Source: Deltaproteobacteria bacterium (GTDB taxonomy: Bacteria > SAR324 > NAC60-12). From it: a DNA stretch of 56,206 nucleotides. The translations under genes and the position numbers were made by a program. The number at the start of each line of letters is the position of its first letter. Positions within the stretch are counted from its first letter, which is position 1. The notes below the pieces were generated by a model that saw nothing but the letters and a program-made list of their open reading frames with translations, did no database searches and was not told the DNA's origin. Location: positions 7,849-64,054 of the forward strand of contig NYTS01000031.1 in NCBI GenBank assembly GCA_002683655.1. Reading direction: 5' to 3'. Positions 9,671-17,533 of this stretch are shown here, one piece after another.

Positions 9671-9779
9671 CTAGACCTTTCCTCAGGAATAAATCGCAGG
9701 TTACAGCAGTGGATCTCTCCAGTCACACTTTAAGACAGCTGGTCAAATATCTTAATCTAGTCGATCACGTCTCCAGATG

Positions 9780-10049
9780 TCAAGATTCTGAAACCTTATT
9801 TAGCGCTGAGGCTAGGCGTGATTTGTAGCGTGCTGCAGTTCGCGCATGCAAAATACCTTTTGTTACTGCTTTATCAATCCTCTTTTGAATTTCTGGGTAC
9901 TCACCTGCAGCTAAAGCTTTGTCATCTCTAGCCAAAACTTCTCGATATTTTTTCACTGAAGTTCTCAAGGATGAGCGCTCAGAACGATTTCTTGCCGTGC
10001 GCTTGATCGTTTGACGTATTCGCTTAAGTGCAGATTTATGGTGTGCCAT
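9780..10049 (-). CDS. rpsT: 30S ribosomal protein S20
   Basis: The 89-residue basic protein begins MAHHKSALKRIRQTIKRTARNRS, the characteristic S20 start, and is helical and Lys/Arg-rich throughout, with FNKVSES-like closing residues. It binds 16S rRNA in the small subunit. The start codon lies nine bases after the end of the yraN reading frame, so it is probably cotranscribed with rnhB-yraN. That is an unusual place for rpsT, which is often alone. Confidence 0.96.
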   Translation of the reverse strand: MAHHKSALKRIRQTIKRTARNRSERSSLRTSVKKYREVLARDDKALAAGEYPEIQKRIDKAVTKGILHARTAARYKSRLASALNKVSES

Positions 10050-10058
10050 TTTTCTCCT

Positions 10059-10415
10059 TCAGAAGGCATCGGGAATATACTCCAACTCTGGAGCATCGTT
10101 TTTTTGGAAAATAATCGGAATCACATCGAAGCGAGGCTTCATTTTCAGCTTACTTGGGTAGTTAGTGATGAACACCTCATAAAGTTTTCTGAGTTTCGTG
10201 CGCTTCGCTAAGGTAACCGAAAAGGATGCATCAATTTCACCGCTAGATCGAGATTTTACTTCACAAATCACAAGATAGCCTTCTTACTCTGCTACAATAT
10301 CAATTTCACCGAGACGGTGTCTGAAGTTTCTCCCTACAATACTATACCCAAGATTCTCCAAATATTTCGCAGCCAAATTCTCCCCATCAATCCCTAAATT
10401 CTTTCTGGCCGACAT
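10059..10415 (-). pseudogene. yraN: YraN family (UPF0102) nuclease-fold protein, interrupted by one in-frame stop
   Basis: Reading from ATG at 10413-10415 gives MSARKNLGIDGENLAAKYLE, then RHRLGEIDIVAE, a TAA at 10284-10286, and the same frame continues EGYLVICEVKSRSS to the natural end at 10059. The EIDIVA and EVKSR blocks are the conserved catalytic-like core of UPF0102, a PD-(D/E)XK-fold family, and the stop falls exactly between them. Apart from this codon the gene has normal length (about 118 codons) and its usual neighbour rnhB, three bases upstream. The stop could be a real nonsense mutation or a base-call error. A GTG at 10271 could restart a 70-residue C-terminal piece, but that would lack part of the active site. 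Confidence 0.88.
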
Positions 10416-10418
10416 GCT

Positions 10419-11027
10419 TCACCAGCGAAACGTTTTTCTATGAATTGGGGTTGGACCAAACTGCTGCAACAGTTCCTTGTGACGTTTAGTAGGGTAGCCT
10501 TTATGCTTTGAAAATTCCCACTGTGGATATTCTTGAGCGTACCCTTGCATAATCGTGTCACGCGTTACTTTTGCCAAGATTGAAGCTGCTGCAATCGATT
10601 TGCTCTTTTGATCTCCTTTCACAACAGCTTGAGCAGTGAACGATAGCTTGGGTAATCTGTTCCCGTCAATAAGGACGTAATCAGGTATTGGCCTTAAAGC
10701 TTCTACTACTTGTTGCATACCTTTTAACGTAGCATTCAAGATGTTTAACTCATCAATTTCAATGTTTCCAAGAACTTCGATTTGATGACTAATTGATCCT
10801 GAAATGATCGTCTCAAATAGGGCTTCACGACGTGATTCGCTAACTTTTTTTGAATCATCGACGTCTAAATACTGTGCTGTGTTCGGATTTAAAATCACAC
10901 CAGCAACAACTACAGGTCCCGCAAGGGGGCCCCTGCCTGCTTCATCGACACCCACAACACTATGGTAGCCTTGACTCCAAAGTGCCTTTTCAATATCAAG
11001 ACCTGCTGCGGGCACTGATCTTTTCAC
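10419..11027 (-). CDS. rnhB: ribonuclease HII
   Basis: It removes ribonucleotides from DNA and RNA-DNA hybrids during replication and repair. The 202-residue protein has GVDEAGRGPLAGPVV with the catalytic Asp28-Glu29 pair, DSKKVSESRREAL, YVLIDGNRLP, the VVKGDQKSKSIAAASILAKVTRD block and the closing HKGYPTKRHKELLQQFGPTPIHRKTF. All four acidic residues expected for RNase HII can be found. Its ATG lies inside the end of rplS (32-base overlap), and no later in-frame Met precedes the motif, so the overlap is probably real. Confidence 0.95.
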   Translation of the reverse strand: MKRSVPAAGLDIEKALWSQGYHSVVGVDEAGRGPLAGPVVVAGVILNPNTAQYLDVDDSKKVSESRREALFETIISGSISHQIEVLGNIEIDELNILNATLKGMQQVVEALRPIPDYVLIDGNRLPKLSFTAQAVVKGDQKSKSIAAASILAKVTRDTIMQGYAQEYPQWEFSKHKGYPTKRHKELLQQFGPTPIHRKTFRW

Positions 11028-11364
11028 GGATACGTGCTGCCTTACCTCGACGCTCTCTGAGGTAGTAAAGTTTTGCTCTCCTCACATGCCCATGCTTAAG
11101 GATTTGAACACTCTCAATTCTTGGGGAGTGGATTGGGAAAATCCTTTCGACGCCGTGTCCTTGAGTCATTTTTCGAACAGTGAATGTAGCCTTACTATTC
11201 TTATCTCCAAGATGCTTGCGAATGACAACACCCTCGTATGCTTGGATACGCTCTTTGTTGCCTTCACTAATTCTGTAATTCACTCGAACTGTGCAACCTA
11301 CCCTAAAGGCAGGGATATCTTCACGTAGTTGACTTTGTTCAACTACTTTCATCAAGTCTGGCAT
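10996..11364 (-). CDS. rplS: 50S ribosomal protein L19
   Basis: The 122-residue protein contains IPAFRVGCTVRVNYRISEGNKERIQAYEGVVI, VRKMTQGHGVERIFPIHSPRI and RRAKLYYLRERRGKAARIREK, the standard L19 blocks. It sits at the 30S-50S interface. It overlaps trmD by 26 bases and rnhB by 32, indicating translational coupling in the rpsP-rimM-trmD-rplS-rnhB operon. Confidence 0.97.
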   Translation of the reverse strand: MPDLMKVVEQSQLREDIPAFRVGCTVRVNYRISEGNKERIQAYEGVVIRKHLGDKNSKATFTVRKMTQGHGVERIFPIHSPRIESVQILKHGHVRRAKLYYLRERRGKAARIREKISARSRS

Positions 11365-12082
11365 CTTCGCCTTTGTGTTTTTCAGTTAGTAAGTCTGGAC
11401 GACGCTGCAAGGTACGTTGCCGAGCTCGCTGACTGCGCCACTCCAATATTTGGGCGTGGTGGCCAGAAAGAAGCACTTCTGGGACACGCTGCCCTCTAAA
11501 TTCTAAGGGCCTAGTATACTGGGGATATTCGAGAATTCCATTTTGGCTGAACGTCTCTTGTTTAGCTGATTCTTGGTTCCCCAAAATATTTCCTCTCAGG
11601 CGGCTAATGGCTTCAATTAAGACCATTGCGACGACTTCGCCACCAAGGCAGATGAAATCTCCTCCCGAAATTTCTTCATCCACATAATCTCTGATTCTTT
11701 CATCAAAGCCTTCATAACGCCCACAAATAAAAAGTAGACATTCATCAAAAGTACTCAGTTCTTCTGCTTTTCTTTGCTGGAAGGGATTCCCCTGAGGAGA
11801 TAGCAGTATAGAATGAACTTTCTGATCTTGGCTTTTGTAAAAGGATTTTCTCTCTTCAAGCGCCCTAACAACTGGCTCAGGGCGAAGAAGCATTCCTGGT
11901 CCACCACCGTATGGTTCATCATCAACCTGTCGGTGTTTATTAATTCCAAATTCTCGCAGATCGGTGAGTTTAATCTCCAGTTCTCCCTTAAGTATTCCCT
12001 TTCCAATTAAACTCTCATTCAAGAACGAAGAAAAGAGATCAGGAAACAAAGTGATAATGTCAAAAGTTAGAGGGTTTTTCAC
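11339..12082 (-). CDS. trmD: tRNA (guanine37-N1)-methyltransferase
   Basis: This SPOUT-class enzyme uses S-adenosylmethionine to methylate G37 next to the anticodon and prevent frameshifting. The 247-residue protein shows DDEPYGGGPGMLLRPEP, LLSPQGNPF and LLFICGRYEGFDERI, which form the knotted AdoMet site, and then VLLSGHHAQILEWR. The start ATG overlaps the end of rimM by four bases. The C-terminus runs 26 bases into rplS. Confidence 0.97.
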   Translation of the reverse strand: MKNPLTFDIITLFPDLFSSFLNESLIGKGILKGELEIKLTDLREFGINKHRQVDDEPYGGGPGMLLRPEPVVRALEERKSFYKSQDQKVHSILLSPQGNPFQQRKAEELSTFDECLLFICGRYEGFDERIRDYVDEEISGGDFICLGGEVVAMVLIEAISRLRGNILGNQESAKQETFSQNGILEYPQYTRPLEFRGQRVPEVLLSGHHAQILEWRSQRARQRTLQRRPDLLTEKHKGEDARLDESS

Positions 12083-12618
12083 GAATCTATTAGCCCTGGA
12101 ATTGGATCGATGACCAATTTTTTGTTCTGACTGTCAAAAAACCGCACAATGTTGCCTGAGGAAGGAACCAGAAATTCTTCTCCATTAGGTTGTTGAACTG
12201 TGTAAACGTGTCCAGCACCAGTTTCGATAATTTCGACAACCTCCCCAAGTGATTTCTCTAAAGAATCAACAACGGTAGCACCTTTAATCTGGTGCAAAAA
12301 CACTTCGTTATCACTCAACGGTCGAAGATCTTCATCATTGACCAACAATCTCGATTTTTTCCAGCTTGCAGCGATATTTCGATCCCCACATTCCTTACAT
12401 TTCAGAATCCAAATACCCTTATGAATTTTGAGATTCTTTATGTTTATCGTCTCAAATCCCTTGGCATATTCTCTCAAAAAAGATTTGAGGGACTTGCAAT
12501 AGAAATTGGGATCATCAGTCAGCGGATAAACTTTAAGTTCTCCCTGCACACCGTGAGGTCCGATAATCGTTCCTAGCCAGGTCAGATCCGAGTAATCTGT
12601 TTCCCTCGTCTCAGACAC
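12079..12618 (-). CDS. rimM: ribosome maturation factor RimM
   Basis: RimM helps assemble the 30S head around S19 and 16S rRNA. The 179-residue protein has the N-terminal [24 protein letters not shown] signature of the RimM barrel and the C-terminal PRC-barrel region with [17 protein letters not shown] and LVIDPIPGL. It overlaps rpsP by eight bases and trmD by four, the classical rpsP-rimM-trmD-rplS order. A CKECG-like stretch in the middle is not conserved in the family as I know it. Confidence 0.95.
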   Translation of the reverse strand: MSETRETDYSDLTWLGTIIGPHGVQGELKVYPLTDDPNFYCKSLKSFLREYAKGFETINIKNLKIHKGIWILKCKECGDRNIAASWKKSRLLVNDEDLRPLSDNEVFLHQIKGATVVDSLEKSLGEVVEIIETGAGHVYTVQQPNGEEFLVPSSGNIVRFFDSQNKKLVIDPIPGLIDS

Positions 12619-12856
12619 CTTCGATGGAAGCTAACTTCATTAATTTCCGGACACGTTCTGTTGGCTTCGCTCCTACAGACAACCAGTATTTGGCTCGTTC
12701 TGCATCAATATTAAAGCGATTTTCTTGAACCATGGGGTTATAGGAACCAAGTCTTTCAATGAAACGCCCGTCTCTTTTAGCTCGTACATCAGCTACAACA
12801 ATTCTGTAGAATGGAGCTTTTTTAGCTCCACCTCGAGCAAGTCGGATTTTGACCAC
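12611..12856 (-). CDS. rpsP: 30S ribosomal protein S16
   Basis: The 81-residue protein begins [23 protein letters not shown] and continues [14 protein letters not shown], with the late [11 protein letters not shown], all diagnostic of S16. It is the first gene of the rpsP-rimM-trmD-rplS-rnhB operon. ffh ends 33 bases upstream and may feed transcription into it. Confidence 0.97.
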   Translation of the reverse strand: MVKIRLARGGAKKAPFYRIVVADVRAKRDGRFIERLGSYNPMVQENRFNIDAERAKYWLSVGAKPTERVRKLMKLASIEGV

Positions 12857-12889
12857 TCAAATCTCCTAGTTTGATTTAATAAATGCAAT

Positions 12890-14248
12890 CTACATAAAGC
12901 TGCGAGACTGCGGCGGCATCATATTTTTCATCATCTGCATAGCTTTGCGTGGATCTTGGGTCTTGGAAAGCTTGTTCATCATCTTTCGCATCTGGGTGAA
13001 CTGCTTCATTAAGCGATTGACATCATTGACTGCCACCCCACTACCTACAGCGATTCTTTGTCTACGTGAGCCATTCAAAAGATTGTGATTTTGCCTTTCA
13101 TCACGGGTCATGGATGAGATGATTGCATCAATGCGATTGAATTGTTTTTCATCTACCTTTGCATTCTTCAGCAAATTTGAATCCACACCGGGTAGCATCC
13201 CCATCAACTCTTTCATTGAACCCATTTTACGCATTGTACGAAGTTGATCTCTAAAATCATCTAGCGTGAACTCATTGCGCCTGAATTTGTCCTGGATCTC
13301 AAGGGCTTGGGCCTGACTGTAATTGTGCTCAACTTTTTCAATCAGGGAGAGCAAATCCCCCATTCCAAGGATTCTTGATGCAATTCTTTCGGGATGAAAA
13401 GCTTCAAGATTTTCTAGCTTTTCACCAACTGCAATAAATTTGATCGGTTTCTGTGTTACCGCACGAATTGATAGGGCTGCTCCTCCCCTCGCATCACCAT
13501 CCATCTTTGTCAGCAATATGCCTGTCAAGTCGAGCTCATCATTAAAGCTCTTGGCCATATTGACAGCATCTTGACCCGTCATCGCATCTGCGACAAACAA
13601 AATTTCTTGTGGATTGACCAGCTGACGCATTTGATGCAGTTCGTCCATCAGTTGACTATCAATGTGCAGACGACCAGCTGTATCAATTAGAACCAAGTCT
13701 AGGTTATTGATTTTTGCCGACTCTAAGGCAGCTAACGCAATTTCAACTGGATTTTGGTCTTTTGTAGAAGGATGACAGGGTAGGTGAAGCGAATCTGCGA
13801 GTATCCGCAATTGATCAATTGCAGCAGGCCGATAAACATCTGCAGGAACCAGATACGGACTAAATCCTTTCTGGGCATGATAATTCGCCAACTTTCCAAC
13901 AGAAGAAGTTTTTCCAGCACCCTGGAGCCCCACAACCATTACGACTGTTGGTCCATTCTCAGATCTTGCAAGGGACTCATTGCTAGCTCCCATCATGTTC
14001 GTTAATTCGTCATTAACGATTTTGATGAATTGCTGTCCTGGGGTCAAACTCCCTTGAACTTCCTCACCAATGGCACGACTTTTGACGGACCTGAGGAAAG
14101 CCTTGGCAACACGGAAGTTGACATCCGCCTCCAGCAAGGCCATCTTTACTTCTTTCAGCGATTCATCAATGTTGGTTTCCGTGAGTCGTCCCTGGCCACG
14201 CACTTTGCGCAATGTCGTGGTCAGTTTTTGGGACAAGTTCTCAAACAT
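12890..14248 (-). CDS. ffh: signal recognition particle protein Ffh
   Basis: Ffh binds signal sequences and 4.5S RNA and targets nascent membrane proteins to FtsY. The 452-residue protein has the N-domain (about 1-85), a GTPase G-domain with GLQGAGKTSS (P-loop), PADVYRPAAIDQL, DTAGRLH and TKMDGDARGG, and a C-terminal M-domain rich in methionine (MRKMMNKLSK, MQMMKNMMPP). The start ATG follows an AAGGGTTTC-like stretch. It lies upstream of rpsP, a common arrangement. Confidence 0.97.
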   Translation of the reverse strand: MFENLSQKLTTTLRKVRGQGRLTETNIDESLKEVKMALLEADVNFRVAKAFLRSVKSRAIGEEVQGSLTPGQQFIKIVNDELTNMMGASNESLARSENGPTVVMVVGLQGAGKTSSVGKLANYHAQKGFSPYLVPADVYRPAAIDQLRILADSLHLPCHPSTKDQNPVEIALAALESAKINNLDLVLIDTAGRLHIDSQLMDELHQMRQLVNPQEILFVADAMTGQDAVNMAKSFNDELDLTGILLTKMDGDARGGAALSIRAVTQKPIKFIAVGEKLENLEAFHPERIASRILGMGDLLSLIEKVEHNYSQAQALEIQDKFRRNEFTLDDFRDQLRTMRKMGSMKELMGMLPGVDSNLLKNAKVDEKQFNRIDAIISSMTRDERQNHNLLNGSRRQRIAVGSGVAVNDVNRLMKQFTQMRKMMNKLSKTQDPRKAMQMMKNMMPPQSRSFM

Positions 14249-14345
14249 GAAACCCTTGTGAATTCGAAGCGATTGGAAGTGAAAATAAACTGAGTATTAA
14301 AAGCCTTTGGCGGGCATATTGTCAAGTTCAATTCAAGAGGGAAGA

Positions 14346-14630
14346 ATGCACAAGGTTCTTGTTTTCATTGGTTTGTTAGTTCTCGCAGGATGCCAACCCT
14401 GGCAAGATGATTTGAATCGTAACTCGATGCAGTTGCTGAGTTTGGAAGCAAGAGTCCAAATGTTAGAATCTCAGGTTGAAAGCCTAACTACAGAGTTGGA
14501 GGGCCGTAGAGCAAAAAGCGGATCATTCGTAATTATGGAAATTCCTACACTAGAATTGGTGAAGATGTACAAAAACAATGACAAAGCCTTCAATCAAGCT
14601 TTTAGAAAGTACATAGATCAACAAAACTGA
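14346..14630 (+). CDS. small predicted lipoprotein with coiled-coil
   Basis: The 94-residue protein begins MHKVLVFIGLLVLAGCQPW, a type II signal peptide with lipobox LAGC. A GAGGGAAG ribosome site just ahead of ATG 14346 supports this start over an upstream ATG at 14307 that would bury the signal. After the lipidated Cys there is a heptad-like region (LLSLEARVQMLESQVESLTTELEG), predicted to be a short coiled-coil, then an unremarkable helical tail. I do not recognise a family. Position beside tatA and convergent to the tol operon suggests an envelope role, which is inference. Confidence 0.75.
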   Translation: MHKVLVFIGLLVLAGCQPWQDDLNRNSMQLLSLEARVQMLESQVESLTTELEGRRAKSGSFVIMEIPTLELVKMYKNNDKAFNQAFRKYIDQQN

Positions 14631-14726
14631 TTCACTGAATTTAAATCAAACTTGCAACAGAACAAATTTTCGCCTATCAAGATTAGCTTGAATCGGATTC
14701 TATCAACAATTAATCAAGGATAAAGT

Positions 14727-14936
14727 ATGTTTGGTCTTGGCATTTGGGAACTGATCATCATTTTGAGTATTGTCGTGATGCTCTTCGGTGCAAAACGACT
14801 CCCGATGATTGGCGAGGGCTTGGGCTCAATGATCACAAATTTCAAGAAAGCTACGAAGACAAACGAACTTGAAGAGGAAAAAGAAGAGTCAGTTTTAGTG
14901 GAAGGATCTTCAAAAGAGAAAGAAGGAGTTAGCTAA
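14727..14936 (+). CDS. tatA: Sec-independent translocase subunit TatA/TatE
   Basis: The 69-residue protein has one N-terminal membrane helix ([17 protein letters not shown]), the hinge [14 protein letters not shown] and an amphipathic helix (ITNFKKATK), followed by an acidic tail. This is the TatA-type pore component that exports folded proteins. tatB and tatC are not in the window. Its stop codon overlaps the stop of the convergent tolR by two bases (CTA/TAA at 14933-14936), so the two transcripts run into each other with no terminator between. Confidence 0.93.
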   Translation: MFGLGIWELIIILSIVVMLFGAKRLPMIGEGLGSMITNFKKATKTNELEEEKEESVLVEGSSKEKEGVS

Positions 14937-15379
14937 TTCGCCTCTGGTTGAATAACTAAATTTAAGTTTACTTCCATTTCTTTCAACCTTGCGATTACAG
15001 GAATTAAGACTCCGTAAGCTACGTTCACATCAACTTCAACATCTGCAAACCACGGCCCACTTCCTTGCTTCCAGGCGCCAACTTTTGTCTGGAAACTTTC
15101 TACCCAGCCCTTTCCGTCCAAATCTCCGATTTTGTTGTCGCCAATAAAAATCTCTTTGTCAGCATTGATCACTACACGTAGCGGATCTAATTCCTGAGTT
15201 TGTTCATCTTTGTAGCTATCTTTGGGCAGTTCTACTTGAATTGCTTGATTAATGATTGGTGCTGTCACCATAAAAATTACCAATAATACCAACAAGACAT
15301 CCACGAAGGGAGTCATGTTAATATCACTGATAGAGTCATTTTCCTGACTGTGCCAACTGCTCATAAAGAACCCATTCAA
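14933..15379 (-). CDS. tolR: TolR/ExbD-family proton channel subunit
   Basis: The 148-residue protein has one N-terminal membrane helix containing the essential acidic residue in [17 protein letters not shown] and a periplasmic domain of about 100 residues. With TolQ it forms the proton-driven motor that energises the Tol-Pal envelope-constriction system. Two starts are possible: ATG 15379, which overlaps tolQ by 44 bases, or ATG 15364 ([10 protein letters not shown]). The second removes a hydrophobic MNGFF and looks more like other family members. Confidence 0.9.
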   Translation of the reverse strand: MNGFFMSSWHSQENDSISDINMTPFVDVLLVLLVIFMVTAPIINQAIQVELPKDSYKDEQTQELDPLRVVINADKEIFIGDNKIGDLDGKGWVESFQTKVGAWKQGSGPWFADVEVDVNVAYGVLIPVIARLKEMEVNLNLVIQPEAN

Positions 15380-16067
15380 TTCGGTTAGTCAGTTCAAGAC
15401 TAAAATCTCTCATTTGACCACCGAGGTTTCGAACTTTATTTCGATAATGATTGAAGGCCATTAATGCAGGTATTGCTGCAAGAAGCCCAGCTGCAGTCGC
15501 AATGAGCGCTTCCGAAATACCTGGTGCCACAGCCGCAAGGCTTGTGATACCTGAAATTCCAATGCCCTGAAAGGCATCGATTACACCTAGAACAGTACCA
15601 AATAATCCTACGTAGGGGGAAGCACCCGAAACAGAAGCTAGTATATTTAATCGATGTTCAGAGTAAGCATAGCGTTCGTTGAAGGAGCGTTCCATCACTC
15701 TTTGAAGGCGTTCGTTAAGCAAACTTACTGTCGCTTCGCTATGCTGGGAAGTGGGTTTTTGTAGGCGACGGTACGTCTGATTTATTTCCTGGTAAGCTTT
15801 ACGAAAAATATATGCTAGTGAAGACTGTGGGAAAACATCGACTTGTTTGTATGTCTGATCGAGAGAAGATTCGCGAAAGAGATTAAGAAAATTCTGATCG
15901 TCTTTTTGAAATCTGTAGAACTGCAATCCCTTTAGAATAATTACAGCCCAAGAAAGAGAAGACAATAGGAGGAGGGACACCAGCACTAGTTGTCCAATGA
16001 GTGTACCCTCAAAGACTACCTGCAAAAGGCTTTGCCCATCAGTCAACTGTGCCAGTACTGAATCCAT
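15336..16067 (-). CDS. tolQ: TolQ/ExbB-family proton channel subunit
   Basis: The 243-residue inner-membrane protein has a first helix near residues 22-45, a cytoplasmic loop of about 90 residues, and two closing helices with LNILASVSGASPYVGLFGTVLGVIDAF and ISEALIATAAGLLAAIPALMAFNHYRN, the signature MotA/TolQ/ExbB core. It pairs with the overlapping downstream tolR. pal lies 18 bases upstream in the same operon, so the order is pal-tolQ-tolR and differs from the usual tolQRAB-pal. Confidence 0.92.
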   Translation of the reverse strand: MDSVLAQLTDGQSLLQVVFEGTLIGQLVLVSLLLLSSLSWAVIILKGLQFYRFQKDDQNFLNLFRESSLDQTYKQVDVFPQSSLAYIFRKAYQEINQTYRRLQKPTSQHSEATVSLLNERLQRVMERSFNERYAYSEHRLNILASVSGASPYVGLFGTVLGVIDAFQGIGISGITSLAAVAPGISEALIATAAGLLAAIPALMAFNHYRNKVRNLGGQMRDFSLELTNRIEWVLYEQLAQSGK

Positions 16068-16085
16068 TCAGAGAACCGGATTGCC

Positions 16086-17276
16086 TTAGAGTCTTGTAAA
16101 TTCAACGCGTCGATTAAGATTCCATGACTCTTCACTATTTCCCGTTTGAGCAGGTCTTTCTTCGCCAAAGCTGACAATGGTGAATCTATTGGGATCTGCA
16201 CCAAGTCTATCAATCATGTAATTCAGAACAGATCTTGCTCTTCTTTCACCCAAAGCGAGATTATATTCGTTGGTACCACGTTCATCACAATGACCTTCCA
16301 ACTGTATATTTATACCAGGATTCTGCTGTAACCAACGGAAATTATCTCTAAGTTGAGTCTCAAACTCTGATCTGATTGAACTTTGATCAAAATCGAAGTA
16401 GACTACGTTCATATCTTGAATTTTATCCGACTCAGTCTCGGCAGGTGCTGGCAGAAGTTCGTACCTGCGAGTTTCAGGAGTTGCTTTGTCACCACCTGGT
16501 TGAAGATTACCCCGCATGGATACCACTTGCTCCTCAAGCTGATTAATTTCTTCCTCAGCTTCTGCAAGTAATTCTTTAGCTCGATCATATTCTAGTTGAG
16601 CTGCAGCTAGCTCTCTCTCTGCAGCGGCGCGCTCTTCTGGTGTTTGGGCATTCTTAAGTCGTTCTTCGGCTTTCCGAAGCCGCGCTTCTGCAATAGCTGC
16701 TCTGCGACGAGCCTCTTCAGCCTTATCAGCTACGATCTCTGATTGTTCTTGGAGTAGCTCTGTTTCTGCCATTATATTAGCAGGAGCCTGCTCGACCATA
16801 ATCTGGGTTTCTTCCGCCAACGCTCTGGCTTCCTCGACTGCAGCTTGTGCATCTTCGGTGAGCGATCGTTTCAGTTCCTCTTGGTCAACAATAGTATCTT
16901 TCTCGGCGTTTGCCAGAGCATCTTCAGCTTGTTTTATAGCATCTTCGGCGGCAATAAGTGAACGCTTGGCTTCTTGACGTTCTGCCCTATTGGTAGCATA
17001 ATTGACCTTTGCCTCTGCTGCTTCAACTTTTTCTTGAGCTCTTTGCACAATCTCAGCAGTGGCTTCATCTGCTCCAATTGAACGAACTCGCTCGGCCACC
17101 TCATCAGCTTTTTTTGCAATCCCTTCAGCAGCAGCAGCATTTTCTTGAATCTCTAGGAGTTCTTCCTCAGTCAGTTCTGCACTAGGTGGACGCGGGTCGA
17201 GTTCTTCGGTGCACCCTGCACCTAATAACATTCCCGCCAGCACGGCAGCGGCCAGTTTCTGTTTCCATACCTTCAT
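16086..17276 (-). CDS. pal: peptidoglycan-associated lipoprotein (Pal/OmpA C-terminal) with long coiled-coil
   Basis: The 396-residue outer-membrane lipoprotein has a lipobox signal (AGMLLGAGC near residue 22), then roughly 220 residues very rich in Ala, Glu, Arg and Lys with heptad spacing (for example RRRAAIAEARLRKAEERLKN), and a C-terminal OmpA-like peptidoglycan-binding domain from about residue 285: VVYFDFDQSSI, LEGHCDERGTNEYNLALGERRARSV and NRRVEF. Ordinary Pal is about 170 residues, so the coiled-coil insert is the unusual feature and could reach further through the periplasm. The adjacent tolQR genes support the Pal assignment. tolB is not nearby. Confidence 0.87.
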   Translation of the reverse strand: MKVWKQKLAAAVLAGMLLGAGCTEELDPRPPSAELTEEELLEIQENAAAAEGIAKKADEVAERVRSIGADEATAEIVQRAQEKVEAAEAKVNYATNRAERQEAKRSLIAAEDAIKQAEDALANAEKDTIVDQEELKRSLTEDAQAAVEEARALAEETQIMVEQAPANIMAETELLQEQSEIVADKAEEARRRAAIAEARLRKAEERLKNAQTPEERAAAERELAAAQLEYDRAKELLAEAEEEINQLEEQVVSMRGNLQPGGDKATPETRRYELLPAPAETESDKIQDMNVVYFDFDQSSIRSEFETQLRDNFRWLQQNPGINIQLEGHCDERGTNEYNLALGERRARSVLNYMIDRLGADPNRFTIVSFGEERPAQTGNSEESWNLNRRVEFTRL

Positions 17277-17365
17277 AGTGCGTACTCCGCAGTGTGAGTG
17301 AGGTTTTTGTGAATTATTCTGTTCGAGATCGATCTCACCTCAGTTAGACCTATTCCATGGCCAAA

Positions 17366-17382
17366 CTCTGCTATCAGCAGAG
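17366..17382. other. short perfect hairpin in the pal/phosphohexomutase divergent region
   Basis: CTCTGCT (17366-17372) and AGCAGAG (17376-17382) form a 7-bp hairpin with a 3-base loop, about 90 bases upstream of pal and 150 upstream of the divergent phosphohexomutase gene. There is no T-run. It might act as an operator or a leader structure for pal; its function is unknown. Confidence 0.35.
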
Positions 17383-17533
17383 CCACCAGTTTAAAAGCAG
17401 CAATTTCAGGGCCACTTTCTGAGGAAACCGTTTATGTTCCAGAATTTCAATTAAAAAGTTGAAAAACAAAGATTGACTGAAAACAGCGCTTCTCAAACAA
17501 CTAAGATAATCTCAAATCTTTTGGAGAATTACG

